The notes below the pieces were generated by a model, which saw nothing but the letters and a program-made list of their open reading frames with translations, was not told the origin of the DNA and searched no databases. The position numbers and the translations under genes are program-made. From the NCBI RefSeq assembly GCF_016906535.1, contig NC_057373.1, positions 3,534,001-3,598,000 of the forward strand: a stretch of DNA of 64,000 nucleotides. Reading direction: 5' to 3'. Of the stretch, positions 37,494 to 49,066 are shown in pieces (position 1 is the stretch's first letter; the number at the start of each line of letters is the position of its first letter). This DNA is from Rhizoctonia solani. Taxonomy: Eukaryota > Basidiomycota > Agaricomycetes > Cantharellales > Ceratobasidiaceae.

Positions 37494-39362
37494 ATGCCGT
37501 CCTTTTTCGAGTACAATTTTCAGGCCGAAGGCCACTCAATCAAAACCAAATTCTCAACCGGTCTCTTTATCAACGGCAAGTTCGTCAATGGTAGCAACAA
37601 CACCACTATTGAGTACGTGGATCCGTAGCTCGGCGCATTTAACTGTAATGTAATATTGTAAACGTAGCGTTATTAATCCAACGACTGGAAAACTCATCAA
37701 TAAAGTCAGCGAGGGCACCGAGAAGGATGTCGACCGTGCAGTCCAGGCAGCCCAAAAGGCATATGATACGACCTGGGGCCTGAATGTATGTGGCGTCCAA
37801 CGGTGAGTGGTCCTGTTACGCAATTGTGACGAATGAAGATCATCCGAGAGGTCCACGTGGTTATACCCAATTGGGAACTAATTACTGATTTGGCCTGAGA
37901 TCAGCGGGAAGATATTAATTCGTATCGCCGAACTTATCGAGCGTGATATTGACGAAATTGCTGCAGTCGAGGCTCTTGACAACGGCAAGGCTTTCACCAT
38001 CGCCAAAGGCTTCGATGCTTCCGAGGCTGCTGCCTGCTTCCGCTACTACGGTGGATGGGCTGACAAGCACCATGGAAAGGTTGCTGAGATCGATGATAGC
38101 CGCCTGGCATATACTCGCCATGAGCCGATCGGAGTTGTTGGACAGATCATTCCATGGAACTTCCCGCTGCTGATGTTTGCATGGAAGCTTGCACCGGCTT
38201 GGCGACCGGTAACACGATCATCATCAAGCCATCTGAGTTCACACCTCTGTCTGCTCTTCGTGTCGCTGCGCTGTTCGAAGAGGCTGGTCTTCCAGCCGGC
38301 GTTGTCAATGTCGTTAATGGTAAGCGCGATAATTCTGTTTTATCCTGATGGGATTCATATAGCGGAGTATAGGATATGGCCAAACTGTTGGCGCGGCTAT
38401 CTCCTCGCACATGAAGATCGAAAAGGTTGCCTTCACTGGCTCCACCGCTGTTGGCCGTACCATCATGAAGGCTGCAGCAGCAAGCAACCTGAAGAATGTG
38501 ACACTGAGCTCGGCGGGAAGAGCCCGAACATCATCTTCAACGATGCTGACCTCGAGGCCGCCGTTCGTTGGGCTGCGTTTGGTATCTTGTAAGTCACCCG
38601 ATAATCTCCGTAGCGTAACAAATTCAATACTAGCCATTATTCAGCTTCAACCACGGGCAATGCTGTTGTGCCGGCTCTCGCGTCTTTGTTCAGTCTGGGG
38701 TGTACGATAGATTTGTTGAACTTTTCACTGCGCACGTCCAGAAACTCAAGGTTGGCGATCCGTTCAAGTCGGAGACCTTCCAAGGGCCTCAAGTTTCGCA
38801 AATTCAATTTGACGTAGGTAGCATATATGTCCACCCTCTATAATTAGCTAACGTTCTTTAGCGCATTATGGGTTACATCGAGTCTGGAAAGTCCCAGGGC
38901 GCAACTGTTGCAATCGGTGGTGAACGCATCGGCAGCGAGGGCTACTTCATCCAGCCCACCGTCTTCACCGACGTCAAGCCCGACATGAAGATCATCCAGG
39001 AGGAGATCTTTGGCCCCGTCGTAGCGATCGCCAAGTTCGAGGATGAGGCGGACATCATCCGTCAGGCAAACGACTCGATCTATGGTCTTGCTGCTGCGGT
39101 GTTCTCTCGCGATATCTCCCGCGCATTGAATGTTGCACACAAGCTGCACGCAGGCACAGTGTGGGTGAACTGCTACAATAAACTGAACAACCAGATGCCG
39201 TTTGGAGGGTTCAAGCAGAGTGGCATCGGACGTGAGCTCGGTGAATATGCTCTATCCAAGTAAGTATTTTCAACCATTGTGCGTCGAACATTTGGCTCAA
39301 GTGCCCGTAGCTACACCAACATCAAGGCCGTGCATGTGAACCTGACTGAACCTCCGCCTTAA
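37494..39362 (+). pseudogene. Aldehyde dehydrogenase copy 2, with two 1-nt deletions
   Basis: Same exon structure as copy 1. ATG at 37494 opens MPSFFEYNFQAEGHSIKTKF. Relative to copy 1, one base is missing at about 38197-38201 (LAPALATG becomes unreadable) and another at about 38503-38505, inside the catalytic [11 protein letters not shown] motif. Elsewhere the coding sequence is well preserved, including [14 protein letters not shown] (the first of the three cysteines replaces Thr, as in human ALDH2) and [17 protein letters not shown]. Exon 3 is nearly identical at DNA level to copy 1 while exon 1 and introns have diverged, pointing to gene conversion. Neither deletion lies in a long homopolymer, so I favour real inactivation, but assembly error is possible. 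An AATAAA signal follows at 39432. Confidence 0.8.
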
Positions 39363-40645
39363 ATTGTTGGACTGTAACAAAAGTGTATTTTATGTTGGAG
39401 TAGTTCATGTAAGATAGTTGGCGTGGTTGAAAATAAAGGAAGATTCATTCATTGCCTATGAACCGCTCGCGTAGAAAGGCCTTTGCAACACCTAGGCTGC
39501 ATTTCGTACGAAAACTTAATTTTCAGCCCTAGAGACACCTGGTGAGCGAGATCGAGCGAGCAAAATTGGAATATATTTACGTTTCAGGCCCACACTCACG
39601 TATGTATAGTTTAACATGTTCAAAGTACTCTCGTCCTGGCTCTGGGCACGTTTGATTATTGACAATCAAGTCGTCACGACATTCAATTTATTACACGGAC
39701 ATGCGAACGAGGCAAACACCGTGGGGCTACATGTAAAATGTCAAAATCACGATTCCAGTCCGCCCGAGAGCCAAAAGCTGTAGGGGCCCAGTCCGTATCT
39801 TCAAGTATCTTGAAGTGGCTGAGTCAGCCTTTCGGCACGTCCGAGAACCGGTAGGTGTCGAAGAAGGTGGGGCCGCACAGCGGCCAAAGAGTAGGGCTCT
39901 GTGAAAGGGTAGGAGGGATAGGGGAAGGGTGGGTAGAGCGGCGGGAGAGGGTGAGGCCAAGCCCTCAACCCACCAAGTCTGTCACGTGAGGAGAAATTGG
40001 GTGGTAGTTCATATGTATAAGTTGACTGACCGAATATGGGGGGCCAGACATATCATACGGTCGCCGCTTTCTTTATTTTTCTCCCACCCAGCCAGCCTAC
40101 AATAAAACGATAGCAAAAATAAAAGAAAAAAAAAAGAGACATGTCGAAATCGCAAGCATATATTGTGTCGTGATTGTATGCGGCTTTAAGTGATGTGATT
40201 TTATTCGGGTCTAGCAAACACGCATACATTGTCCTGCAAGAGCTACTAATCCTAATGGAGTATAACCGTGCGATGGTCCTGTGAAATTTTTAACCTGCAT
40301 CTCAGGGCTTCGTCCGCCGTACTGCTACATACCAACTGTAGTCCGGTACCAGGCATCGCCGTCCCCCAATCATCCACACAATTGAGTTGAACATTCGCAA
40401 CCGTGTAAAAATGACGATGAGAGTATTGAGTATGTCAATCAGGGGTAAATATAGAGTGAGAGCTGTTTCTGTAAAAACAATCCGGAAAAGCCTCGAGGCA
40501 ATGATACCCAACGGCGCTGGTTTAATATCTTCCGCTGAATGCAGATGGTGTGAGAAGGTATCTCGGGGTGCTGACAAGCGGTCAGAGTCCCGGCGAAGCT
40601 CAGGGAAGTGCGGTATTTGACAGCTCATACGCCACAATACAATTG
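39363..40645. other. Intergenic stretch, no gene recognised
   Basis: Holds the ALDH copy 2 polyadenylation region, then a GC-rich part (39730-39990) and AT-rich sequence. A minus-strand frame (40302-40637) reads TLYLPLIDILNTLIVIF and could be a membrane-protein fragment, but I cannot assign it. Confidence 0.45.
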
Positions 40646-40820
40646 CTTAGTTCCGTCACTGTTCCGTCAGGCCCCCAGTAGCTCTAGGAAAGTCCCTCCC
40701 CCGTTTACTAGTAATTTTTTACTTTACGTTACCAAAAAAGGAAGAACTGAATTGAATCCTCATTTTACAGACGGAGGGACTTCCCACATGTTTCTGGGGC
40801 CTGTTCCGTCCCACTAATTG
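40646..40820. mobile_element. MITE-like element with imperfect inverted ends
   Basis: The left end TTAGTTCCGTC ... CAGGCCCC ... AAGTCCCTCC is mirrored at the right end as GGAGGGACTT ... GGGGCCTG ... ACTAA. The two arms pair over roughly 45 bp with gaps. No coding capacity. A target duplication is not clear, so the ends are approximate. Confidence 0.5.
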
Positions 40821-41087
40821 ACCGAGGGAGGGTCTGTATCTTGGTCTGAATTCTATGGAGCCAGACAGATCTTTTTATGCTTATGGGGAAGCGTTGAGAA
40901 GTTTCCAGCTGAGAGCATACTGCTGGGGAAGGACGATTTTCCTACGAGCCCCCAAGGGCCTAGTGAAATTTATCATTTGAACTGTGATGAAGGCCTTGTT
41001 ATCGAAACAATTGTACTCGGGTGTAATAAAAAGCTCCGGTCAATATGATTTATTCAGAGTTCCTTAACAGAGGTATGAACAAAGTTC

Positions 41088-41431
41088 AAACTTATTCTCT
41101 ACCTGCTCTTCCGCGTCAGCCATGGGACCCAGACTGGTGAAGGTTGGGGGAACCCCCGCGACTGCGAAGCAGCGAGGGTGTACCGAAAGCGCCCGACCCC
41201 GAGTCTGGCTCGTGAGTGAGTGGCTCAAACCAGCTCTCATGACCTTACGGGATGGTGGGTGAGACAAAAACGACACGCAAAGGCGTGCCACGACACTCGG
41301 TGTGTACGAGACCGGACGGTGGAGGAGGTCGGAGGCAGGTCGACACGGCATGAAGCGGTAGTCACCTGACTCGCCGCATGCGCTTTCGGCTAAGTCTCTG
41401 TTTTGCGACGAAGCCTGCGGAGACGCAAAAC
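41088..41431 (-). repeat. Dispersed GC-rich repeat, copy 3 (inverted), with palindromic cap
   Basis: Reverse-complement match to the copy at 30604-31052 and, more weakly, to 11993-12320. It keeps the palindrome at 41400-41431 and a frame reading MADAEEQVENKFEL near its inner end (ATG at about 41120, minus strand). It also keeps the block GGTCGGGCGCTTTCGG that copy 1 shares in part and copy 2 lacks. Confidence 0.75.
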
Positions 41432-42162
41432 ATCCAAACGCTATTATGAAGTCGGTAATTTCTTAATTCTCCGGAGGATTATTTGGATACATGTATTTAT
41501 CGTGTAAGAATACAACATTCGCAAAGCCGTACTGCATCAATGATACAACCGATCTCGTCTCGGCTAGGGCTTGACTGATGGCAGACCCATTGGTTACGGG
41601 ATCGTGTATTATATGTTGAATGGGGCATACCATGACGGTATAGTCTTATAGATATCGCTGCAATAGTTATCCTCGGCCAGAACAATGTAGTCCGTTAAGA
41701 GCTTGAGGCAGCCACTCCATGGCTGAAACCTAGGCTAATTCATGATCCGAGCGGCGAAGGTCGCTACCTCCTTGAGGTGCCTAGATAACCAGACAAATAA
41801 AATTAGGTGAAAGCAGCTCTTTTGAATAAGAAGTGGATCACAAGCCCTCTGTTTGATCGCACAGCATATGATCCAGCCGGGATCTAAGCTTTCAATTGGA
41901 ATTAATTTATGGTAGTACGGCCAAGCTAGTGGTACCTACTCTGCGAGGCCGCGTACCCATGGCACACCCCATGGTCTAACGTGATCGGATAGGTGTTCAT
42001 ATTGGTACATGAATATCCTAAATACTCAGGTGGACCATATCGCAACACTAATACCACAGGGTACCTACTACCTTCATCTCCAAAGCTCAATCGTGCTTTT
42101 AAATTCCCTCCTTGTATGCGCCTTCCATCCGCCATAAATTCTCACCTATTTGACTACAAATT
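41432..42162. other. Intergenic stretch, no gene seen
   Basis: No conserved frame recognised; the right end would be the promoter of the cutinase remnant. Confidence 0.5.
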
Positions 42163-42838
42163 ATGAACTTTCCTCATTCTTGCGACTGTTGGATTGAGCG
42201 CTCCAACAGAACATGTGATCCATCAATCCTGCTCCCAAGTCCAGCTCGTTCACGTTGCTGGAACCGGCGAGAGAGATTTAGGAATAGTTGGCACACCGCC
42301 CGCCGAATCTCTTGCGCCCGAAATTCCTGGGTAAGTTGCCTTATGCGCTCCATGTATGCGGCGACCTGATTAATTTGTCAATAGAGCCACAAGCTACCCA
42401 ATTCCTGTATAATACCGTGGCAGAGTACGTAAAAACCGTGCGAGCTGGTGCAAGTACGACAGCCAAATACCTTGCCGATCAATCAGCCCGTCGTCGCAAC
42501 CAAAAGTTTATCCCGAGTAGATACTCCAAAGGTGCAATGGTTGTACGTAGTACGTATCAGCATTTATCCTGTAGTATTATCTGGATATTTTCCACATACG
42601 AAACTTGATCATACCATCAAATCAAAGTTTATCGCCATCCTTGTGTTTGGTGACCCGCTTAGGAGTCAGCGCACCGCATCGTGGCCTATTAACTCGTCGT
42701 CCGTCAATCTAAGTCCGCGTGCGGGGAGTACTGGAGCCCAGAATGTGGTTAGCGTCTGTAACAGCGGAGATATGTTTTGCAGTCCGCCCGGGAGCATTGG
42801 CCTCCATCTAGCATACCCTAGGGACGGAAGGTGAGCCC
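42163..42838 (+). pseudogene. Cutinase-family (CE5) esterase remnant
   Basis: Secreted serine esterases of this family cut cutin or acetylated polymers. Recognisable pieces are CSQVQLVHVAGTGERDLGIV and GTPPAESLAPEIPG, then YNTVAEYVKTV and GASTTAKYLADQSA, YSKGAMVV, and the C-terminal KFIAILVFGDPL, WPINSSSVNLSPRAGST and SVCNSGDMFCSPPG. Damage is extensive. The ATG at 42163 is out of frame with the signal-like LILATVGLSAPT. The second exon changes frame near SYPIP/YNTV. The nucleophile elbow G-Y-S-x-G is R-Y-S-K-G, and the usual Cys in SARCPNQKF is replaced by Arg. The gene has almost certainly lost function. Confidence 0.75.
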
Positions 42839-43307
42839 CAAACAATGGTTGAAATAACCAATGCTCATTAAATAACATAACATTGATACTAATGTGAAAT
42901 TCGCCAAAGCAAGAGTTTAGTGGGGGCAAGATTACTGCTTGTAGCTCTCTGTACAACTTTGAGGATACAGTACATGTCATGTGACTTTGGAAATTTGTAC
43001 TTCTTTCGATAGTATCCTGGCACAAATAGTTATTGACTCATGTTCATAAACGATCATGTTTCCCTGCTGAGAGCCTGCTGAGAAATATCATTGATTACCA
43101 AGATACAATTATTGTGTGGTTATTCCATGAAAGGCACACAGTAGACAATCGTTGGTAGTGGCTAACACGGAAGTCGCCAAGCAACAGCAGGTCATATAAA
43201 GCCTTGAAGCGTGTCCCGAGAAGGTAATTCATTTATATAAGTACATACTATTTTACATTCAAAACATCCATGCCTACGACTCCAATAACAAGGCTCTGAA
43301 ACATAGC
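42839..43307. other. Convergent intergenic gap
   Basis: A 469-bp gap between the cutinase remnant and the 3' end of the Hsp70-like gene. Nothing recognised. Confidence 0.5.
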
Positions 43308-45719
43308 TCAACCAGTCATGTTTCCTCCACTAGGTAGAGGATCCACAGGCTCTGGCATAATCGTTACAGGCCCGCTCTTCTGTACCCCCTAAAAATCCAA
43401 AGTAACCCATATGTAAGCATTCGAACCTAATACAAGGGGCAAAAATACGCACATTCTCAATCCATTCTATTCTCGCGCAAAGCTCGGTCCCGCCGGCTTG
43501 AATTGCTAACCAAAATTCAAGGACTTCGTATGTCCCATCTGCACCTACCTTGCGAATAAGTGCGTCTCGCATCCCAGCAAGATTGGCTTCGACTGTGCAG
43601 AGTTTTCGAAGCCCGGATTAATGTTTCCTAGATAACGTGTTAGTGGGTGAACAGAGAGGAAATAAAATTTGGGGTTACCGTCTTTATCTTCGATCCACCC
43701 TGGGTTCGTTCCCGGTTGTCCATAATATACCCAGATCTCATCTGTATATTTTTCCAAGTCCGAATAGGAGCTTCTTCCAGGCTTATAAGACTTGAGAAAT
43801 TTCCTTCGGGCGGATTCTTGTGCGCTCAGCGTTACGCCCTAGCAATTCATGAGAGGCAGTTAAATCAAAAGGAAAAAAAAAACAGGCGTACCTCGGCAAC
43901 AATCTCACTCCACTTTCCTGTAACTCCCTGATACCCCCCATTTCCTCGTGAGAACTTTCGTCCCAAATGGTCAGGGTTGAGAGGATCGTATCGCGTTCGG
44001 ACAGTTGTGCCATACGATGTTCGCGTAACTCGACCTACGACTGAGAGTTTGGCTGCCCAAATGACCGAGCCGTCTGCGGCGGCTTTGGACCTATGATCCG
44101 GTGGGTATTATAGCAACAACGGAATTTGGATGAGACATGAACTTACGTCGAATCATCTACGATCGCAACCCGACACCCGTCCTTTGAGAATTCTTGGTTA
44201 AGTCGACGCCGGAGGTACTTGCTTTCTCCAAACCCGCCAACTAGAAGAAGATGCTGCCGCCAAAGATTAGAGTTAGAGTATTCTGGAGGGATGGCACCAA
44301 ACCTTGGGAGAGAGTCCTTGCATCTGCTGTTTGAGACTTGTGATTGTGCTTGAAACCACTCCCTCAAAAAAGGTCTCAATAATCGAGCTTAAATACTATA
44401 AGCGCGCGTTCTCGAGTGAAAGGACTAATAGCTCACCCTTTCAAAGACATTCGACCTCTCTTAATCCCAATCGTTTCCTTTGAGAACCTCGAGTCATTGA
44501 AATTGATGTAATGCGCACCATCAGCGGAGCCGAATTCTTGTTTAGCTCCCGCTTCAAAGTCCCGCAATCCATTTCCCAAGTATTCACGTATGTCCTCTTC
44601 GTCAAGGTGTGCAACGGATAATAGTTTGGTCAGGTATTTCTCGCACTCGATATCAACGAATACCCCTCCCGCTTGTATACCTATATGCCGTATTATTTTC
44701 AGCATTCCTGTGACGGATATTCGGAGCTTACAAGCAGAGGCTTTCCTCTCTCGCAATTCCAGCATCGGGGATGTGCTCTCTACTACGTATGCTGTAGTAT
44801 CCACCGTCGACCCACCAGCATCACACACAATCAAATCTGTATGTGGCTACAAACAAACACATCAGCAACCCGCCCTTGTCCGCCTGGATACAACTCACCT
44901 CGAGCGCTGATTCCATATTGCTATTGAACATGCAAAAATGCACGCTGGCTTCTCCTTCGGTCACGAAGGTAACCTGGTAGTTCTTGTACTCGGGCCCAAC
45001 ATCCATTAGGGCCTGCCTCATAAAGTTTTGTTCGCGGGTTGCCCAGCCGTTTGGATGTGCCATCACGATCAAAATGTTCGAAGCGCATGTTTTCCATATT
45101 TGAGGGCCATCGATGATGTGTTCTTCGAAAAAGGTACGGGTGTGGCGGAGGAGGTAGCCGAGAAAGTCGGTGTACACTTTGGAGAGGGAGACGCCAAAGG
45201 GAAGTGCTATGGACAATGTAAGTGGGAGTATGGGGTGATAGAGCTAAATATACCTACGGTAGAGGGTCAACCTGTCTTGCGACCTCATTGATTGGGGATG
45301 TAAATGCAACTTGAAGTATTTGGCCAACGACCATCCTTCCTCTTCAGCTTGGTCTCGTTTCTCTAGCGTAACGGCCTCGGCGCCAAAGCATTGTGGCTAT
45401 AGATAATGGTCAATCCAAGCCAAAATGAACAGAAATATGATCAACTTGCCTCGTTATCCTTGTCGTAGTAAACGAGGGTTGGTATCTTGCTATGATCCTT
45501 GTGCGCTTCCTGACCGGGCCACTTGGTCACTCTTCGAACAACCTGGCGATCCCCTGCCACGGATCGACCATAAATCATGCTCTACACGCCCAAAGCAAAT
45601 AAATTCAACTCACCTTGATACAAATAAGCAAACGACACGGCGCTATGCGTTGTTCCCAAGTCAATTCCCAATATAATCTTGGATTCCCCCTTCCAAGGTT
45701 CGTCGGAAAAGCTCTTCAT
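43308..45719 (-). CDS. Hsp70-like protein, HSPA12-type divergent subfamily
   Basis: Atypical member of the Hsp70 ATPase superfamily, about 600 residues. ATG at 45719 opens MKSFSDEPWKGESK and the phosphate-1 motif IILGIDLGTTHSAVSFAY. Phosphate-2 is LIVCDAGGSTVDTTAYVV, and the adenosine motif is HLLLVGGFGESKYLRRRL. There is no canonical peptide-binding domain or EEVD end; the C-terminus has the HSPA12-like VLEFWLAIQAGGTELCARIE and ends MPEPVDPLPSGGNMTG. The second intron starts with GC in a perfect GAG/GCAAGT context (near 45447). Such proteins are multiplied in Agaricomycetes; clients and role are unknown. Located between the cutinase remnant and MDV1, all apparently unrelated. Confidence 0.88.
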
Positions 45720-46119
45720 TTGGAGTGGCGGAGAGTATGGTTGAGCAAATGACCTTGGGGTCAGAATCAAGTTGACCACAAGAAACGTGGTGAGTGGCTA
45801 AGAATGTGTGGCTGTCCGATGACATCGGGCAGATGTTAGGTAAGCCGGTCCCAGATATGTTGCCACCGTCTGGCGCTTGAAGTTCCAGCATTACATTAGG
45901 TCGGCGGCACAATTGTCATGTTCTAACCTGGACACAGCTCGGATAAAACAGGTTCGCTTCTATCCAAAGTTATATATCCAAAACCACATATCATTGCCAT
46001 GTCATAAGAAACACATTGAATGGGGGGACAATGGGGGTAGCATGTGACCTATAGCATATGTAAACGTATATTTTTATCCTTTCATCTTGCTCAAATGTTA
46101 GTTTCATAAACAGCCCCAT

Positions 46120-48866
46120 CTATAACGCCCAGATTTTGACTGTCGCATCTCTCCCTCCAGAAACGAGGTAACGATCAATGTACCGCAGCCGTTCGATAGC
46201 ACCATAGTGGCCGTTGACCGTGAGCGTGGTGTACTGCTGGCTAATACGGTTGAATATCTATCCAAGGAGACGTCATATCAAATGGTCAAGGTATGATGAT
46301 AACAAGAACCCACCTCGACGCCGTTATCCGAAGCAGCAACAATCTTCCTCGAATCAAACTGAACATCTCCTATTCCGCCTCCGACAACGGGGGACGCTGT
46401 CCCGCCCATCGCTGCCAAACTTGTACTCGAGCCCCTTCCAACATGAGAAGAGTACTCACTCAAGCCGGCACTCAGGCCAAATTCGTTCTGGGCCGCGAGA
46501 CGAGACGAGCCGAATCGGAGGAGCTCCACAGTACGGCCCCCGGAGCGGAGGTCCCACAAGCGGACGGTACCGTCTCGAGCAGAGGACACAACATGAATTT
46601 CGTCAAATTGGATAGCGGTGATAGGTGCCGTGTGGCCTAGAAGTGTTCGGTGCGATTGGCCGGTACGCACTGGGGTTACCGGGTTTACGTCGGAGAGAAG
46701 GTGTTATGGATGTTCAGTATATGCAGAGGTAGAGAGGGCAAAAGACTCACTGTCCCACATTCGGACCGCACCGTCTGCGCTGCCACTCACGAGTGCATAT
46801 CCCCAGAACTGCAGTCCACCCACAAACCTATCCTCGCCTTCGGGGAAATTCGCAGAGAAGTCGTATCTGTCGGAACCAAGGAAGCACATGAGCAGGAGAT
46901 TAGATGCACGGTGAAATAACCAACTACTCACGGCTGATCAACATATTCGGAGGAGTCACCGGGATGAGACATGGCCCAAAGGAGATCCATCGTAAGTACG
47001 CATTGGCCAGTGGTCACATCCCACTGCCTGATTGTTTTGTCGGCGGCGCCCGTGACCTGGTAATAAGAACCCAGTCAACAATTCATTCGCACAAACTCGG
47101 GAAATAAGGTTTGGATAGAGATCAAAATATGAACAAACGAGTCAAGCCAGCTCACCATGCAAGCATCCTCGAAATACAACGAAGTAACGGCCTTGGAATG
47201 GCCTTCGAGTACTTTAATACATCCAGTATCTGGTCCCTCACCACTCCCTTCGCTCGTACTCTCCCGCTCCAGGTGCACAAAGTCTTCTTCCTCCCGTGAC
47301 TTGGCATTCTTGCCATTGCCCACGAAAGAACCAGCAGGGTCATCATCGTCGGGTACTTTACTCAAGTCCCATACTCGTACGACACCGTCCGCACCGCCTG
47401 TAACGCAAGCTTGTCCCTGGACCTGCAACGCCCGCACAACTCCTGCTCCCCGTAATCTCCCGATCGGGGTTCCCGCGCACAGATCCCACATTCGAGGGTC
47501 GGGATCCGAGGGGGTCACATGTGTCGATGACTGGGATGTTGCGGACGATGTAAAGGGGAAGGTGGTGCTCGATTGGGTGGGCGCCTGAGGGAAATAGGAT
47601 GCAGTGACGAGCAGGCCATAGGGCTCGGTAAAATCGAGAGCAGCGATAGGGCCACTAGTCGTCAGGGTCATAAACGCAATATTCGGAGGGAGATCATCAT
47701 GCTCCGAAGGCAAAAAGGCGGGACCTAGCGGAAGTTAGATAAATTAGATTTGAATATGGATTAAAATGGAAATAATGTGTGAAATGAAACTTGCATGGCC
47801 TGACAGGCGTGGAGCGGCAGGAGCATGATCTTCGGCAATTGTATGTATTGCGAGACAAACTTTTGGCGTACCTTTACGTCTACGTGAAGTACCGACGTCT
47901 GAGGGTGTTGCTGAGCCTTCAAGGTATTGTAGCTCTTGGACGGCCGACACTACGTAAAATGTAAGCACACAAACGACACAAGTTGGGATCAGGTCGTACA
48001 CTCTTCTTCGAGTTCGAGCTCGTTTTCGTGGAGACGCAAGAGGTCTTGTTCGAGATTATTGCGAATGACGTCGAGAGCCGCAATTTTAGCTGTGATTTCG
48101 GCGATTTCGTTATTGATGAGGCTCTGAGTTATAGAGTTCAGGATGACACAGTATCTATGATCAGACAGCAATCGACTCACTCTGCGGACATGGATATTCT
48201 CTCTGTCCTGGATAATCTCACGTTTCTGGCGTGCGAGCTCTTCGGGTGTGAGTTTGACTGATGAAGACAGAGAGTGCCTGTGTCGGCCCGACTTCTTCGC
48301 AGCAGGAGACTCTTCTGGATCGCCTTCCGTAAGCATACCCCGAGCGGCAAGGGCCTTGCTCCTCAAGCCCAAGTGGGGGAGGTCTACATTTCTGGCCTTG
48401 CGTCTCCGAGACCGGCTTGCGTCCACACTATTCACCGTCGCAGAAAACCCTCGCATAAAACTTACTGAGCTCTCGGTCTCAGTAGCTGGAGTATCGGGAA
48501 TAGGTTCGAGCAACAGGGCATCTGTTGCTTCCCTAATAGACAAGTCTCGTGCAGTCGAGCGGCGGCCTAGGGAAATACGCAGTGGAACTCGACCAATAGT
48601 CGCGAAGTCTAATACTGAAGAAGGCGGATTTTCGATTGATCCGGTGGCTGCCGCACTCGCTGCCGCTGCCATCCGTCTTGGAGTCATCATAGAGGGGGCC
48701 ACTGCACATACACACATAAAAAGTCAGCATTAAATAAATATATAATATACCCCAACTAACATCCTGAGAGTATACGGTTGGATGCCTGGGAGCCATCCTC
48801 GCTCGAGAATGGCGCAAGGAGCGCAGACGTCGCCGTGCCCAGCCGCGAGCGGGCGTCGGTCGACAT
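46120..48866 (-). CDS. MDV1: Mitochondrial division protein 1 (Mdv1/Caf4-like WD40 adaptor)
   Basis: Adaptor on the outer mitochondrial membrane linking Fis1 to the dynamin Dnm1 during fission. First exon [20 protein letters not shown] from ATG at 48866. A central coiled coil reads [20 protein letters not shown] followed by [18 protein letters not shown], the most diagnostic part of the family. About seven WD40 blades follow, with [73 protein letters not shown] and the final [13 protein letters not shown]. Length of about 750 residues fits. Fungal species usually have one such gene. It diverges from the anchored protein at 49067 across a 200-bp shared promoter. Confidence 0.92.
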
Positions 48867-49066
48867 GATGAGGAGGCCAGTCACGTGTATCCTCCCGGCG
48901 CCTACCAGCTCCAATTTATCCCGGTCATCCTGATTGGACCCTTGAGCCTTCACGTGACCAGCCACCGTGATGTGGTGCACACGATGGTACTTGCCTCTCC
49001 TGTTGCTCCCGTTCCCAACCGCGCCTCCTTTTTTCCTCCTGGTGCTCGTATTTTCTCTCACGTTGC
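48867..49066. promoter_or_regulatory. Shared promoter of MDV1 and the divergent anchored protein, two CACGTG boxes
   Basis: A 200-bp head-to-head region. It contains GTCACGTG at about 48889-48896 and TTCACGTGAC at about 48948-48957, both matching the E-box/Cbf1-type core CACGTG. CTTTTTTCCTCC pyrimidine tracts lie near the plus-strand start. Confidence 0.55.

Noticed and set aside
45661..45912. Minus-strand frame upstream of the Hsp70-like start as an extra N-terminal exon
   Set aside because: It is in a different frame and overlaps the ATG and GIDLGTT motif; probably 5' untranslated.
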